From Sulfurimonas sp. (lineage in GTDB: Bacteria; Campylobacterota; Campylobacteria; Campylobacterales; Sulfurimonadaceae): DNA of 64,000 nt. A program made the position numbers and the translations under genes. The notes beneath the pieces were generated by a model. It did not search any database. It was not told the DNA's origin and was given only the letters and a program-made list of their open reading frames with translations. Shown here piece by piece: positions 46,908 through 56,110 of the stretch; position 1 is the first letter of the stretch; each line of letters begins with the position of its first letter. The DNA is taken from NCBI RefSeq assembly GCF_026991475.1, contig NZ_JALXBK010000047.1, forward strand, positions 62,001 to 126,000, in the 5' to 3' direction.

Positions 46908-48092
46908 TTATGAAAATGTATAGGAGAAGAGAGAGCCTTGTGCAAGCTGTGTATCTACTGATATTTTAATGCCATTTTTATCACATATATGTTTAACGAT
47001 ACTTAAACCAATACCAAAACCACCTTGAATTACATCCTCACGGGCATAACGCTCAAAAATCTTTTGAGTGTCTTTTATACCTACACCCTGATCTTGAACA
47101 CTAAAAATAGTATGATTGTTTTCTTTATAAAGTCTAATTTTTATCTGTGTATCTTTTGGACTGTATTTGATTGCGTTTGAGATTGTGTTGTCTATTATTC
47201 TTTGTATCTCTATTCGATTTATATTTAGAAACAGACCATCTTCTATATTTTCTTCAATAGATATATTTTTAATCCCTGCTAAATCTAAAAAAACATTGAT
47301 TCGGTTTTGCAAAAAATGAGAAAAGTTCAAATTTTCTGCTTTATACTCTACATGTGTATATTTTATATGGTACTCAATATCTTCATAAATCAAAATTATG
47401 CTCTGCATACTGTTATAGAGTCTTCGAAGAACTTTACTATCTCCCTTATCTCGTAAAAACTCTAAATTAAGCTGCATTACACCAAGTGGAGTTTTAAGTT
47501 CATGCATCGCATCATTAAAAAAAACATTCAAGTATCTATTTGCTTTTTCAAGTGGACGCAAAGAGATTTTTATAAAAAAAAGTGTCATAAAAAAGATAAT
47601 AGCTCCCAAAAAAAGTGCTGCAATAAATGCTTTTGTATAAATGTTTTTATATGAAAATCTCTTAGCAATTATAATCCTATCTGCCTGAAGTCTGTTTGGA
47701 CTTAACAGAATTTCTTTACTAAGCAATCCATCTTGGCTTCTGTCTATTGTAATACTTTTACATAATGTCTCATCAGTTGCAAATAGTAGTTTAGTACTAC
47801 TGCCATATAGACATGAAGTGTAAAAGAGCGAACGGGGAAAATTAAATATATGTTTATTTGTACGAGAAAAATCATAAATGCTCTTCTCAACCCCATAAGC
47901 ATAATGTTGTAAATCTTGCATTTGAGCCTGTTTATAACTCTTTTTCTCAACAGAAATATAAAAATATGCAGGAATACTGACCACAGAAATAATCAGCATA
48001 GAGTAAAAAAATGCTAGGGTATAGATATATCGTTTATCTTTTTCTATCAATTTTGTACCCAAACCCTTTTTTACTAACAATAAATGTTGCAT
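46908..48092 (-). CDS. Sensor histidine kinase
   Basis: A 394-residue membrane kinase with helices near 23-47 and 150-175 flanking a small periplasmic sensor of about 100 residues. The H-box is MHELKTPLG with His197, the N-box is NTISNAIKYSP, and the G-boxes are DQGVGIKD and GGFGIGLSIVKH. The ATG at 48092 would overlap the regulator gene by 59 bases; a TTG at 48050 overlaps by 17 and may be the real start. It would phosphorylate the regulator encoded just upstream. Confidence 0.9.
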   Translation of the reverse strand: MQHLLLVKKGLGTKLIEKDKRYIYTLAFFYSMLIISVVSIPAYFYISVEKKSYKQAQMQDLQHYAYGVEKSIYDFSRTNKHIFNFPRSLFYTSCLYGSSTKLLFATDETLCKSITIDRSQDGLLSKEILLSPNRLQADRIIIAKRFSYKNIYTKAFIAALFLGAIIFFMTLFFIKISLRPLEKANRYLNVFFNDAMHELKTPLGVMQLNLEFLRDKGDSKVLRRLYNSMQSIILIYEDIEYHIKYTHVEYKAENLNFSHFLQNRINVFLDLAGIKNISIEENIEDGLFLNINRIEIQRIIDNTISNAIKYSPKDTQIKIRLYKENNHTIFSVQDQGVGIKDTQKIFERYAREDVIQGGFGIGLSIVKHICDKNGIKISVDTQLAQGSLFSYTFS

Positions 48093-48699
48093 CTGTTTTA
48101 TCTCGTATCTTTTTAATACACATACGAATATCTGCTTCAGTTACCATTTTTTCTTCCCAGACATCTTCCCACAACTGCTTTGTTGAGATATACTCATCAA
48201 GATGTGTAATCAAATAATCAAGAACTTTTTGCTCTTTTGGTGTTAGGGCAACCGTTTCTTCTTTATGAAACAGTTTTCCTTTTGTGAGATTATACCTATA
48301 GTCATTATTTAAGCTTATCTCTTCTTCATTTGAGTGAAGATAAAAAACTTTTAAAACCTGTTCAACACGGTATTTTAACTCCTGCGCTGCAAAAGGCTTA
48401 CGAATATAATCATTACAGCCAAGCTCATAACCTATACTCAAGTTATCTATATCTGTTAAAGAGGTAATAAAAATCACTGGTGTTTCATCTTTTTTCTCAC
48501 GCATCATTTTTACAATCTCATAACCACTTTTACCTGGTACTCGAATATCTAAAAGTAGTAAGTGATATTTTTTAAAATAGAGTGCATCTATAACTTCATC
48601 CCCATTCTCAAAACTTTCAACCTCATAACCCAAAGATTCTAAATACTCTTGAATAGTCTCTTTGTAGCTCACATCATCTTCTAAAAGTAAAATTTTCAT
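48034..48699 (-). CDS. OmpR-family response regulator
   Basis: A 221-residue two-domain protein. The receiver has the acidic pair ED at 7-8, the phosphoacceptor Asp51 (LLLLDIRVPGKSG), Thr/Ser in FITSLTD and Lys in YIRKPF. The C-terminal winged-helix domain (VALTPKEQKVLDYLITH, then ADIRMCIKKIRDK) binds DNA. Its neighbours point to the cytochrome and porin genes as targets, and an 11-bp direct repeat lies before them. Confidence 0.93.
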   Translation of the reverse strand: MKILLLEDDVSYKETIQEYLESLGYEVESFENGDEVIDALYFKKYHLLLLDIRVPGKSGYEIVKMMREKKDETPVIFITSLTDIDNLSIGYELGCNDYIRKPFAAQELKYRVEQVLKVFYLHSNEEEISLNNDYRYNLTKGKLFHKEETVALTPKEQKVLDYLITHLDEYISTKQLWEDVWEEKMVTEADIRMCIKKIRDKTDATFIVSKKGFGYKIDRKR

Positions 48700-49613
48700 T
48701 GAATAATAACCCCTGAACTATTTGCTTCCTCTGTTGTTATTTCATCATGTGTTTTAAGCATAAGAGGTACACTATTTTCAAATACAATCACAAAGTAGCC
48801 CAGATTTTGGTTTTGAAAATTCTTGATGCTAAAGTAAGCAAAGGCATATTTATCTTGTGTAAAGTAACCAGAACTTTCTAGGTTTTGCAACTTCGATTTT
48901 TTTAAACTTTCAAAACTGTGTTTATCATAGCTCTTATTCACCAATGCAAATTTATTAAAAATGAGAGGATTATTTTGCACTCTTGTTGCGATATTAAGAT
49001 ATTTTTTATTTAAAAGAATAAAAAGGGCATAGCCATGTTCTGCAAGTGTTTTTCTTAAATGTTCAAAATTTTCAATCACTTCAATAGAACCTTCAAAAGA
49101 GCCATTTTTTAAAATGGGAGAGATAGCTTTAATATTTAAGCGTTTACCCACTTCTATAGAAACCAAAGGTTTTTTGTGCTTTTTAACAAAAACCAAGCCT
49201 TTACGAAAAGAGGCAAGTGGTACATTTTTTACAGAGTAATCCCAACTTCTAAGATAAGTATGCAAGTTTTTATCGTGTACCTGTACTTCAAAATTATAAC
49301 CCTGCAACTTTTGTAAACTTTCAATCTTCTGCTCAATTATCTCAAATGCTTTTTTTCGCTTATTGTTATTAAATGCCGCTAAAAAAGTTCTGTCTTGTGC
49401 AAGTAGTAAAGAGAGAGAAAGGGCATGTTGTTCTTCTTCTTCAAGTAAGTTTCGTGTTAAAAAAAGTGCATTATCGAGCGACTGCAGTGTCTCTTTTTGA
49501 GAGTATGATTCTTTAAGAGTATAAACAAAATATAGAGAAGTAAAAAGAACAACAACCGTAAAAGTTAAAACAATTTTATCAATTTTACCAACAAATTTTT
49601 CAAATAAATTCAA
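48696..49613 (-). CDS. Cache-type periplasmic sensor protein
   Basis: A 305-residue protein with one N-terminal transmembrane helix (about 13-32) and a large extracytoplasmic region resembling a double Cache fold (QVHDKNLHTYLRSWDY, then ISPILKNGSFEGSIEVI). There is no output domain: the chain stops after the second lobe. It may act as an accessory sensor for the adjacent kinase, whose gene follows in the same operon (overlap of 4 bases with the regulator gene). Confidence 0.75.
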   Translation of the reverse strand: MNLFEKFVGKIDKIVLTFTVVVLFTSLYFVYTLKESYSQKETLQSLDNALFLTRNLLEEEEQHALSLSLLLAQDRTFLAAFNNNKRKKAFEIIEQKIESLQKLQGYNFEVQVHDKNLHTYLRSWDYSVKNVPLASFRKGLVFVKKHKKPLVSIEVGKRLNIKAISPILKNGSFEGSIEVIENFEHLRKTLAEHGYALFILLNKKYLNIATRVQNNPLIFNKFALVNKSYDKHSFESLKKSKLQNLESSGYFTQDKYAFAYFSIKNFQNQNLGYFVIVFENSVPLMLKTHDEITTEEANSSGVIIQ

Positions 49614-49615
49614 TT

Positions 49616-51844
49616 TTACTCTTTAAACATTGGTGATGGCATAGAAAAACAGTAGCCCTGTGAAAACTCTATGCCTATTTCTTTAACAATTTTTTGAATC
49701 TCTTCATTCTCTACAAACTCTGCAATAACCTTTATTTCCATCGAAGATGCAAATTCACTAATTGCTTTTACAATCTTATAACTCTTTGGATTTGTATCCA
49801 AATTTTTAATGTATTTTCCGTCTATTTTAATAAAATCAACATCAAGTTCATTAATACGTTCAAAGTTGGAATATTCAACACCAAAATCATCAATAGCTAG
49901 TTGAAATCCTGCTTCTTTTAGCTCTTTAAGCTGAATAATATTGCTATGAGTACCTCCAGCACTTACCCCTTCCAAAATTTCTAAAACAATCTGCTCAGCC
50001 CTAAGATGGTAAAAATCTAATTTTTCTAATAAATAGTTTTTTAGTTTTTTACTGTAAAGGTCATCTTCTGTAATGTTAATAGATATTGTTACATCTTTTG
50101 AGTGTTTTGAGAGATATGCAAAACTTTTATCTATCATAATTTTTGTAATTTCAACTAAAAATCCACTATTTTTTGCAACTTCTATAAAATAGTACGGAGA
50201 GTAAATTTTACCATTTACTTCAAGACGGGCGAGTGATTCATACTTCATAATCTTATTAGTTTCATTATTGCGAATACCTTGAAAATAGGGAATGATTCTT
50301 GCATCTTGTTGTGCAAATATAGCATCATACAGATAGCTGTTAAATTTTAAAAAGTCATTGTTTACACTCTGCTCTTTATAGTACACATACTCTTTATATG
50401 GCTCCATTTTTGCTTGTTTTATGGCAATGGTTAATTTACGCAGAGAATCCTCTTCTAAACCATGCACAACAGAAAAACTAAATGCAACTCTAATGTTAAT
50501 ATCATCCTTTGTTATATGTAAAGGATCATCATTAAAATGGTGATTTATATTATTCACATCATCTGTTATCTCATCAGATATAAAAACAAATTCATCAGAA
50601 TCAATCCTGTAAATTTTTCTCTCTAAAATGGTTTGTAGTCTCAAAACAGTTAATCTCAAAATTCCATCACCTATTTCAAAACCATAGCTAGCATTGATTT
50701 GACTGAAATTTTTAATATTGAGCATTACAAGTTCTTTATCTTTGTAAAGTTCTTTATCTGCTAAAAATTTCTCTTTTGTATAACATCTTGTAAGTTGGTC
50801 ATTATAGATTAACGAGAGATTTTTCTCTGTCTCCTCCTTAACTCTTTCATTGAGCGAAGCTATTAACTCCACATTTAGCACTTGTGTTTTAAACCCAAAA
50901 TAGGACATTAGAAGAAAAAGCAGTGCCATAAGAATAGTAAGCGTTTGTAGTAAAATTTCTTTATTTTGAAGGTACTCTTTATCTTTTATAAAGACAATAT
51001 AATGTGCTATTGCCTTTTTATTTACTCCAATAATATTTACTTGTGTAACAAAATAGTTATTTTTAAAGACTCCTTCATATATTTCATCTTTTTTTGAATC
51101 ATCTAAAAAATACTTTACCCCATAATCATCTAAAAATCTCTTTACATTTTTATTAAGATTCAAAGTTGAAATATTATAACCATCAATAAAAACTTTTGAA
51201 AGAGGATGTGTCAACTGCTTTGTAAATCTTTTTTCAATAACCAATGCCGAATAGATTTGTTCTTTTTCTAAATCTCTAGCAATTGAGTCAAAATGACTAA
51301 TTACTTCCACAACACCTAAAAAATTATGCTCATCATCATAAATAGGCATAATACCTTTAAAAGTGATGTCAAAGACACCAACACTAATAACACTTTGAGG
51401 ATGAGGATGTTTGTAGAGTTTTATCAGATCCTCTCTACTATTTAAAATATGTTTTCCAATAAGTTTATCTTTTTCACCGATCCATGAAATATATCTATTT
51501 ACACCCTTTGCATCAACAATATGGAGCCAAAGATGTTTATATGATTTGAATTTTTTTGCCATACTAAAAACATTTTCATCATAGAACTTTTTATACTGCC
51601 TATTTTTCATAATATTAACTAATTTTGTATCAATAGCAACTCTTTGTGCCATTTGAAATGTATTGTCTTTTTTGATTTTTATAAGCAGTTTTACTTCATT
51701 ATGAATCGCTGAAATATAGTTTTGTTCACTCTCTTGCATATATTTTGTCTGCACATAAAAATAAGCAATAAAAGAGAGTAAAAAGAGTAGAACGAAGATG
51801 CTTAATATTTTTGGTGTTTTTATTACAAAATTGATTATTTTCAC
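49616..51844 (-). CDS. Cache-GGDEF-EAL protein with degenerate GGDEF
   Basis: A 742-residue membrane protein. Two transmembrane helices (about 11-31 and 302-320) enclose a periplasmic Cache-like sensor. The GGDEF domain is degenerate: the signature reads DSDEF in RIDSDEFVFI, so cyclase activity is unlikely. The EAL domain has ESL in place of EAL but keeps INIT, LEILEG, IDDFG, DFIKIDG, AEFVEN and QGY, the metal-binding and catalytic positions, so c-di-GMP phosphodiesterase activity is plausible. First gene of the sensory operon. Confidence 0.9.
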   Translation of the reverse strand: MKIINFVIKTPKILSIFVLLFLLSFIAYFYVQTKYMQESEQNYISAIHNEVKLLIKIKKDNTFQMAQRVAIDTKLVNIMKNRQYKKFYDENVFSMAKKFKSYKHLWLHIVDAKGVNRYISWIGEKDKLIGKHILNSREDLIKLYKHPHPQSVISVGVFDITFKGIMPIYDDEHNFLGVVEVISHFDSIARDLEKEQIYSALVIEKRFTKQLTHPLSKVFIDGYNISTLNLNKNVKRFLDDYGVKYFLDDSKKDEIYEGVFKNNYFVTQVNIIGVNKKAIAHYIVFIKDKEYLQNKEILLQTLTILMALLFLLMSYFGFKTQVLNVELIASLNERVKEETEKNLSLIYNDQLTRCYTKEKFLADKELYKDKELVMLNIKNFSQINASYGFEIGDGILRLTVLRLQTILERKIYRIDSDEFVFISDEITDDVNNINHHFNDDPLHITKDDINIRVAFSFSVVHGLEEDSLRKLTIAIKQAKMEPYKEYVYYKEQSVNNDFLKFNSYLYDAIFAQQDARIIPYFQGIRNNETNKIMKYESLARLEVNGKIYSPYYFIEVAKNSGFLVEITKIMIDKSFAYLSKHSKDVTISINITEDDLYSKKLKNYLLEKLDFYHLRAEQIVLEILEGVSAGGTHSNIIQLKELKEAGFQLAIDDFGVEYSNFERINELDVDFIKIDGKYIKNLDTNPKSYKIVKAISEFASSMEIKVIAEFVENEEIQKIVKEIGIEFSQGYCFSMPSPMFKE

Positions 51845-51912
51845 TAAAATCCCCTACATAAAAAAGTTTATCGTATATTAACTTATAGAAACTTTTATGT
51901 TAAAATTCTTTT

Positions 51913-52863
51913 ATGACAAACAACAGACTCCTTAAGCAGTTCCGCTCATTTTACTTTAAGAACTATCCTGATGATATGGAGACGCAAATTTCTTACTTTT
52001 CTGTTTTTGGTGGACTTAACTGGCAAATCGATACTACACAGGAAATTTCTCTTCTTATAAAGTCACTTATTTTAGATAATTTTGCCATTTTAAATGAAAA
52101 AATCGATGAAATAACACTAAAAAATGATGCAAACAAAAGGCTACTAAAAGCTCTAGCAACTGGAGATAGACGAATATTTTCTGCGTTTAACAGAGCCGGT
52201 TTAAACAATGGAAACGGTGGTGCAGCTCTGCATTACCTTCAAGAGAAAGGAATAATAGAGCTAGAGTACTCACGTGAAGAGCATCCCCGTAAACTGTACC
52301 CAAATAAAAAGCTCAAAAAAGAGGAAGCCAGATACAGAATTTCACATAAAGTGCTTTTTACCCATCCTTTTATTCGATTTTGGTTCTATTTTATCCAGCC
52401 AAACATAAAAAGTATTGCAGCAGGAGATTATGAAAAAGTTTTACAAGAGTTTACACTTAAACGCAGCAGCTATACAAGTTTAATCTATGAAGAACTTTCA
52501 GAAGTTTTACTCAACTATCATCTTCGTGATGCAGATATTGTTAGTTCAGGGAGCTACTGGGATGCTAAAACAGAAATAGATATTTTAACTCTTACAAAAG
52601 ATGAGAAATTTTACATCGGAGAGTGTAAATGGACAAATCATAAAGTCAATAAAAAAGAGTTCCATAAACTGGGTGACAAATGCAAAAAACTTGGCATTGT
52701 CCCTACACAAATCATTCTCTTTTCAAAGCGTGGATTTTCAAAAGAGTTGGAGCAGATGCAAGGTGCAAAACTTGCACTCTATACAAGTGATGATTTTATG
52801 AGTTTACTCAAAAAAAGTTCTGTGTTAACTAACAATTCTCAAAGCTTCATAAGCTTCTTGTAA
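51913..52863 (+). CDS. DUF234-type protein with PD-(D/E)xK-like nuclease core
   Basis: A 316-residue protein that resembles the C-terminal part of DUF234 ATPase proteins but has no ATPase domain. The N-terminal half is helical and includes a winged-helix-like segment (ALATGDRRIFSAFNRAGLN, then ALHYLQEKGIIE). Near residues 221-243, EIDILTLTKDEKFYIGECKW gives the D-x(n)-E-x-K pattern of PD-(D/E)xK nucleases. Function unknown. It overlaps the convergent J-domain gene by 39 bases at the 3' end. Confidence 0.72.
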   Translation: MTNNRLLKQFRSFYFKNYPDDMETQISYFSVFGGLNWQIDTTQEISLLIKSLILDNFAILNEKIDEITLKNDANKRLLKALATGDRRIFSAFNRAGLNNGNGGAALHYLQEKGIIELEYSREEHPRKLYPNKKLKKEEARYRISHKVLFTHPFIRFWFYFIQPNIKSIAAGDYEKVLQEFTLKRSSYTSLIYEELSEVLLNYHLRDADIVSSGSYWDAKTEIDILTLTKDEKFYIGECKWTNHKVNKKEFHKLGDKCKKLGIVPTQIILFSKRGFSKELEQMQGAKLALYTSDDFMSLLKKSSVLTNNSQSFISFL

Positions 52864-53628
52864 GAGTTGAAATTTTTGCGTATAGTGCTGCACCATATTT
52901 GGATCATCATGGTAAACAGTATCGGGATGGTACACTTTCACCAGTTTTTTATAACTTTTTTTCAAAGCATCCTGAGAAGCACCTATAGGGCACTCTAAAA
53001 TTGTATAAAGATGTTTGTTCGCCTCTGTTTCACTCTCTCTTGTCAAATCACCAAAACTATAATTTACAAAGTCAGAGTAGAGTTTAGACATAAAATGATT
53101 ATCATAAACATAGCGTATCTGATAGTGCAAAATATGGCGTTTATTTAAAGTTCTCTCAAGTCGCCCTTTTGCCTTGTAATCACTAACATCCACAACTAAA
53201 GATATATCTGTTCCCCGTGCAACATAAACTTCTAACTGTGAACGTAAATAGTTTAGTACCCATACATTTGGACTATCTAGTGTAATGAGCACCGTATTTT
53301 TATCATAAGCATAGAGTTTAACGGCAACATTTTCAGGTTCTAACTCTTTTTCTAACTCTACTCGAATTGGCTGATTGCCAAATTTTAACATGGAGCGTAA
53401 AAAAAATTCATGGTTAAAATCATATTTTTGTGCGTGATATTGACTCAGTTTTGAGAGAAATTCAATCCGTTCATCTTGCAAATCTTCATTTCTAAATACA
53501 AGCACTGCTTTAGAGAGAAAAAGCATACTTCTTGAGTGGCGATTTAAAAACTCTTTCATCCATGCTGCGTTTAGAGTTTCAAAGTCAGTCGTAACTAAAA
53601 TAAGATTATTTCGTAAAACAATATTCAA
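52825..53628 (-). CDS. Protein with C-terminal J-domain
   Basis: A 267-residue protein with no recognised N-terminal domain (about 200 residues) and a C-terminal J-domain (LECPIGASQDALKKSYKKLVKVYHPDTVYHD) carrying HPD. The J-domain should stimulate DnaK. The layout resembles DnaJ-like proteins of Campylobacter. It is the last gene before purF, divergent from it. Confidence 0.83.
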   Translation of the reverse strand: MNIVLRNNLILVTTDFETLNAAWMKEFLNRHSRSMLFLSKAVLVFRNEDLQDERIEFLSKLSQYHAQKYDFNHEFFLRSMLKFGNQPIRVELEKELEPENVAVKLYAYDKNTVLITLDSPNVWVLNYLRSQLEVYVARGTDISLVVDVSDYKAKGRLERTLNKRHILHYQIRYVYDNHFMSKLYSDFVNYSFGDLTRESETEANKHLYTILECPIGASQDALKKSYKKLVKVYHPDTVYHDDPNMVQHYTQKFQLLQEAYEALRIVS

Positions 53629-53757
53629 AACTCTATGCCCCTTACTTGGATTTTAGATTCTATTATCAACATAATTAAAGCAAATTTAGTTCCAATTTTT
53701 AACTGAAATATATTAACTAATTCAAACTACTTTCATATTTATTATAGGAATTTTGAG

Positions 53758-53763
53758 TATAAT
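53758..53763 (+). promoter_or_regulatory. -10 element of the purF promoter
   Basis: A perfect TATAAT lies 33 bases upstream of the TTG start of purF. No clear -35. The 167-base gap here holds no other recognisable feature. Confidence 0.45.
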
Positions 53764-53795
53764 TGCGAACATAATACCCTACTTAAGGATAAGAT

Positions 53796-55151
53796 TTGCG
53801 CGAAAATATGAATGAAAAGTGTGCCGTTGTTGGAATTTTTGGTCACGAAGAGGCTTCAAAATTAGCTTATTTTTCTCTACATGCCTTGCAGCATCGTGGA
53901 CAAGAAGCCGCTGGAATCTCTTCTGCAGATGGACATAAAGTACATACCATCAAAGACCGCGGGCTTGTGATGAAAGTATTTAACGAAGAGAACTTAAAGA
54001 CTCTTCAAGGTAATAGTGCCATAGGTCATACAAGATACTCAACAGCAGGTAATGACTCAATTTTGGATGCTCAACCTGTATTTGCTAGATATGATTTAGG
54101 TGAGATGGCTATAGTTCACAATGGTAATCTTACAAACGCAGAAGAGGTGAGAAATAGACTTATAAAGCGCGGTGCAATTTTTCAAACTTTTATGGATACT
54201 GAAAATCTTATTCATCTTATTGCAAAGAGTGAAAAAGAGCATCTCCTCGATAGAATTATAGACTCTGTACAAAAAATAGAAGGTGCATTTTCACTTGTAT
54301 TTTTAAGTAGAACGAAAATGTTTGCTATGCGTGACAGATTTGGTTTTCGTCCGCTAAGCCTTGGTAGACTTCCTAATGGTGGCTATATTGTTGCAAGTGA
54401 AACATGTGCATTTGATTTGGTAGGTGCAAAATTTATCCGTGATGTAGAACCAGGAGAGTTACTTGTTTTTGAAGAGAAAAAAGAGCCTCTTAGCATCAAA
54501 ATATTTGAACCAACACCAAAACATTGTATTTTTGAGTATGTCTATTTTGCTCGTCCAGACTCTTCTGTTTTTGGACAATCTGTTTATGAAACAAGAAAAA
54601 AAATGGGTAAAGAGCTCGCCCTTATTGAGCCTATCGAAGCAGATTTAGTTATTCCTGTTCCAGATGGTGGCGTTCCTGCTGCCATTGGTTATGCACAAGA
54701 GAGTGGCATTCCTTATGAAATGGGAATTATGCGAAATCATTACATTGGAAGAACATTCATCGAACCAACGCAAGAGATGCGTGATTTAAAAGTAAAAATG
54801 AAACTCTCACCTATGACAGACATCATTAAAGGCAAGCGCGTAATTGTCATAGATGATTCTATTGTCCGTGGGACAACTTCACGCCGCATTATTAGAATGT
54901 TAAAAGAAGCGGGAGCGCGTGAAGTGCATATGCGTGTCTCTTCTCCTCCAACAACAGACCCCTGTTTTTATGGTGTAGATACTCCAAGTAAAGAAAATCT
55001 TATTGCCGCAAATATGACAACACAGGGAATTTGTGACTATATTGAAGCAGATTCTCTTGCATATCTTGACGAAGCGGCACTTCTTAGAAGTGTAAACGCA
55101 ACAAAAGACATCTACTGTACAGCCTGCTTTACTGGAAAATACATAGTTTAA
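53796..55151 (+). CDS. purF: Amidophosphoribosyltransferase
   Basis: A 451-residue purine-synthesis enzyme. The catalytic N-terminal Cys follows a short propeptide (MNEKCAVVGIFGH). The glutaminase part contains GHTRYSTAG and VHNGNLTNA, and the PRTase part VIPVPDGGVPAAIGYA and VIDDSIVRGTTSRR. I favour the TTG at 53796, because AAGGAT lies 6 bases before it, whereas the ATG at 53808 would be 17 bases away; both give propeptides. Near the end CTACFTG is an Fe-S-like cysteine pair. Followed by the YhcC-type gene (TAATG). Confidence 0.95.
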   Translation: MRENMNEKCAVVGIFGHEEASKLAYFSLHALQHRGQEAAGISSADGHKVHTIKDRGLVMKVFNEENLKTLQGNSAIGHTRYSTAGNDSILDAQPVFARYDLGEMAIVHNGNLTNAEEVRNRLIKRGAIFQTFMDTENLIHLIAKSEKEHLLDRIIDSVQKIEGAFSLVFLSRTKMFAMRDRFGFRPLSLGRLPNGGYIVASETCAFDLVGAKFIRDVEPGELLVFEEKKEPLSIKIFEPTPKHCIFEYVYFARPDSSVFGQSVYETRKKMGKELALIEPIEADLVIPVPDGGVPAAIGYAQESGIPYEMGIMRNHYIGRTFIEPTQEMRDLKVKMKLSPMTDIIKGKRVIVIDDSIVRGTTSRRIIRMLKEAGAREVHMRVSSPPTTDPCFYGVDTPSKENLIAANMTTQGICDYIEADSLAYLDEAALLRSVNATKDIYCTACFTGKYIV

Positions 55152-56110
55152 TGCAGCAAATATATACCTTTGGAAGCTACTTAAAAAATAAATTTGGTGT
55201 CAAAGTTTACAAAGTTGGCATCAATATTTCAGGTTTTACCTGCCCAAATATTGATGGCACAGTTGCACGTGGTGGCTGTACATTTTGTGAAAACGACTCT
55301 TTTTCTGCAAGTACAGACGAAGTCAAAGAGCTTAAAGGTTTTCATCTCAATCTTGACTCTAAAGAAAATCCTTTCTTGGAAAAACAGCTCAAACAACTTG
55401 AACTTCAATTTGATGCTATTTCAAAGCGTCAGGCACAAGAGTATAAGGCTGAAAAGTTTTTAGTCTATTTTCAATCTTTTACAAATACATATGCCCCGTT
55501 TGAGACGCTCAAAGCACTTTATGACAAAGCACTCTCGTTTGACAATGTGGTCGGTTTAAGTATCGGTACACGTTCTGATAGTATTACAGATGAGACCCTA
55601 GAATACCTGAGTGAACTAGCAAAAACAAAAGAGATTTGGATAGAGTTTGGCATACAATCTGTTTATGATGAAACACTCAATAAAATAAATCGTGGACATG
55701 ATGCACAAAATGTAAAAGAGTGGATAATCAAATCCAAAGATGCAGGTCTCAATGTCTGTGGACATCTCATCTTTGGTCTTCCTGATGAAACGCAAGAGAT
55801 GATGCTTGAAACCTCAAAGGAAGCATACGCATGGGGCATTGATTCTGTTAAGTATCATCCACTCTATGTAGTAAAAAAGACAGCACTTGCAAATGACTTT
55901 ATGCGTGCTGCATTTACTCCTATTAGCGAAGAACTCTATCTTGACACTTTAGTCAAATCAATACAGATGAAACCAAAAAATGTCAATGTCCAAAGAGTAA
56001 CAGCAGGAATTGATGATGATTCTCTACTTGCACCTCAATGGTGTAGAAATAAAAATCAACAAGTAAAACACATAAATGCAGCACTTAAAAAAGTAGGACT
56101 AAAATATTAA
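55151..56110 (+). CDS. Radical SAM protein, YhcC-type
   Basis: A 319-residue radical SAM enzyme of the YhcC family, with VYKVGINISGFTCPNIDG and the cluster motif C-x7-C-x2-C-like set in CPNIDGTVARGGCTFCEND. It has the radical SAM TIM-barrel core (FQSFTNTYAPFETL, IEFGIQSVYDETL, GHLIFGLPDET). The reaction is unknown. It ends with a 4-base stop overlap with the convergent DUF2393 gene (TTAA). Confidence 0.88.
   Translation: MQQIYTFGSYLKNKFGVKVYKVGINISGFTCPNIDGTVARGGCTFCENDSFSASTDEVKELKGFHLNLDSKENPFLEKQLKQLELQFDAISKRQAQEYKAEKFLVYFQSFTNTYAPFETLKALYDKALSFDNVVGLSIGTRSDSITDETLEYLSELAKTKEIWIEFGIQSVYDETLNKINRGHDAQNVKEWIIKSKDAGLNVCGHLIFGLPDETQEMMLETSKEAYAWGIDSVKYHPLYVVKKTALANDFMRAAFTPISEELYLDTLVKSIQMKPKNVNVQRVTAGIDDDSLLAPQWCRNKNQQVKHINAALKKVGLKY

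Noticed and set aside
49616..51844. An active diguanylate cyclase
   Set aside because: The GGDEF signature is DSDEF, which is not expected to support cyclase activity; the EAL domain keeps its catalytic residues.
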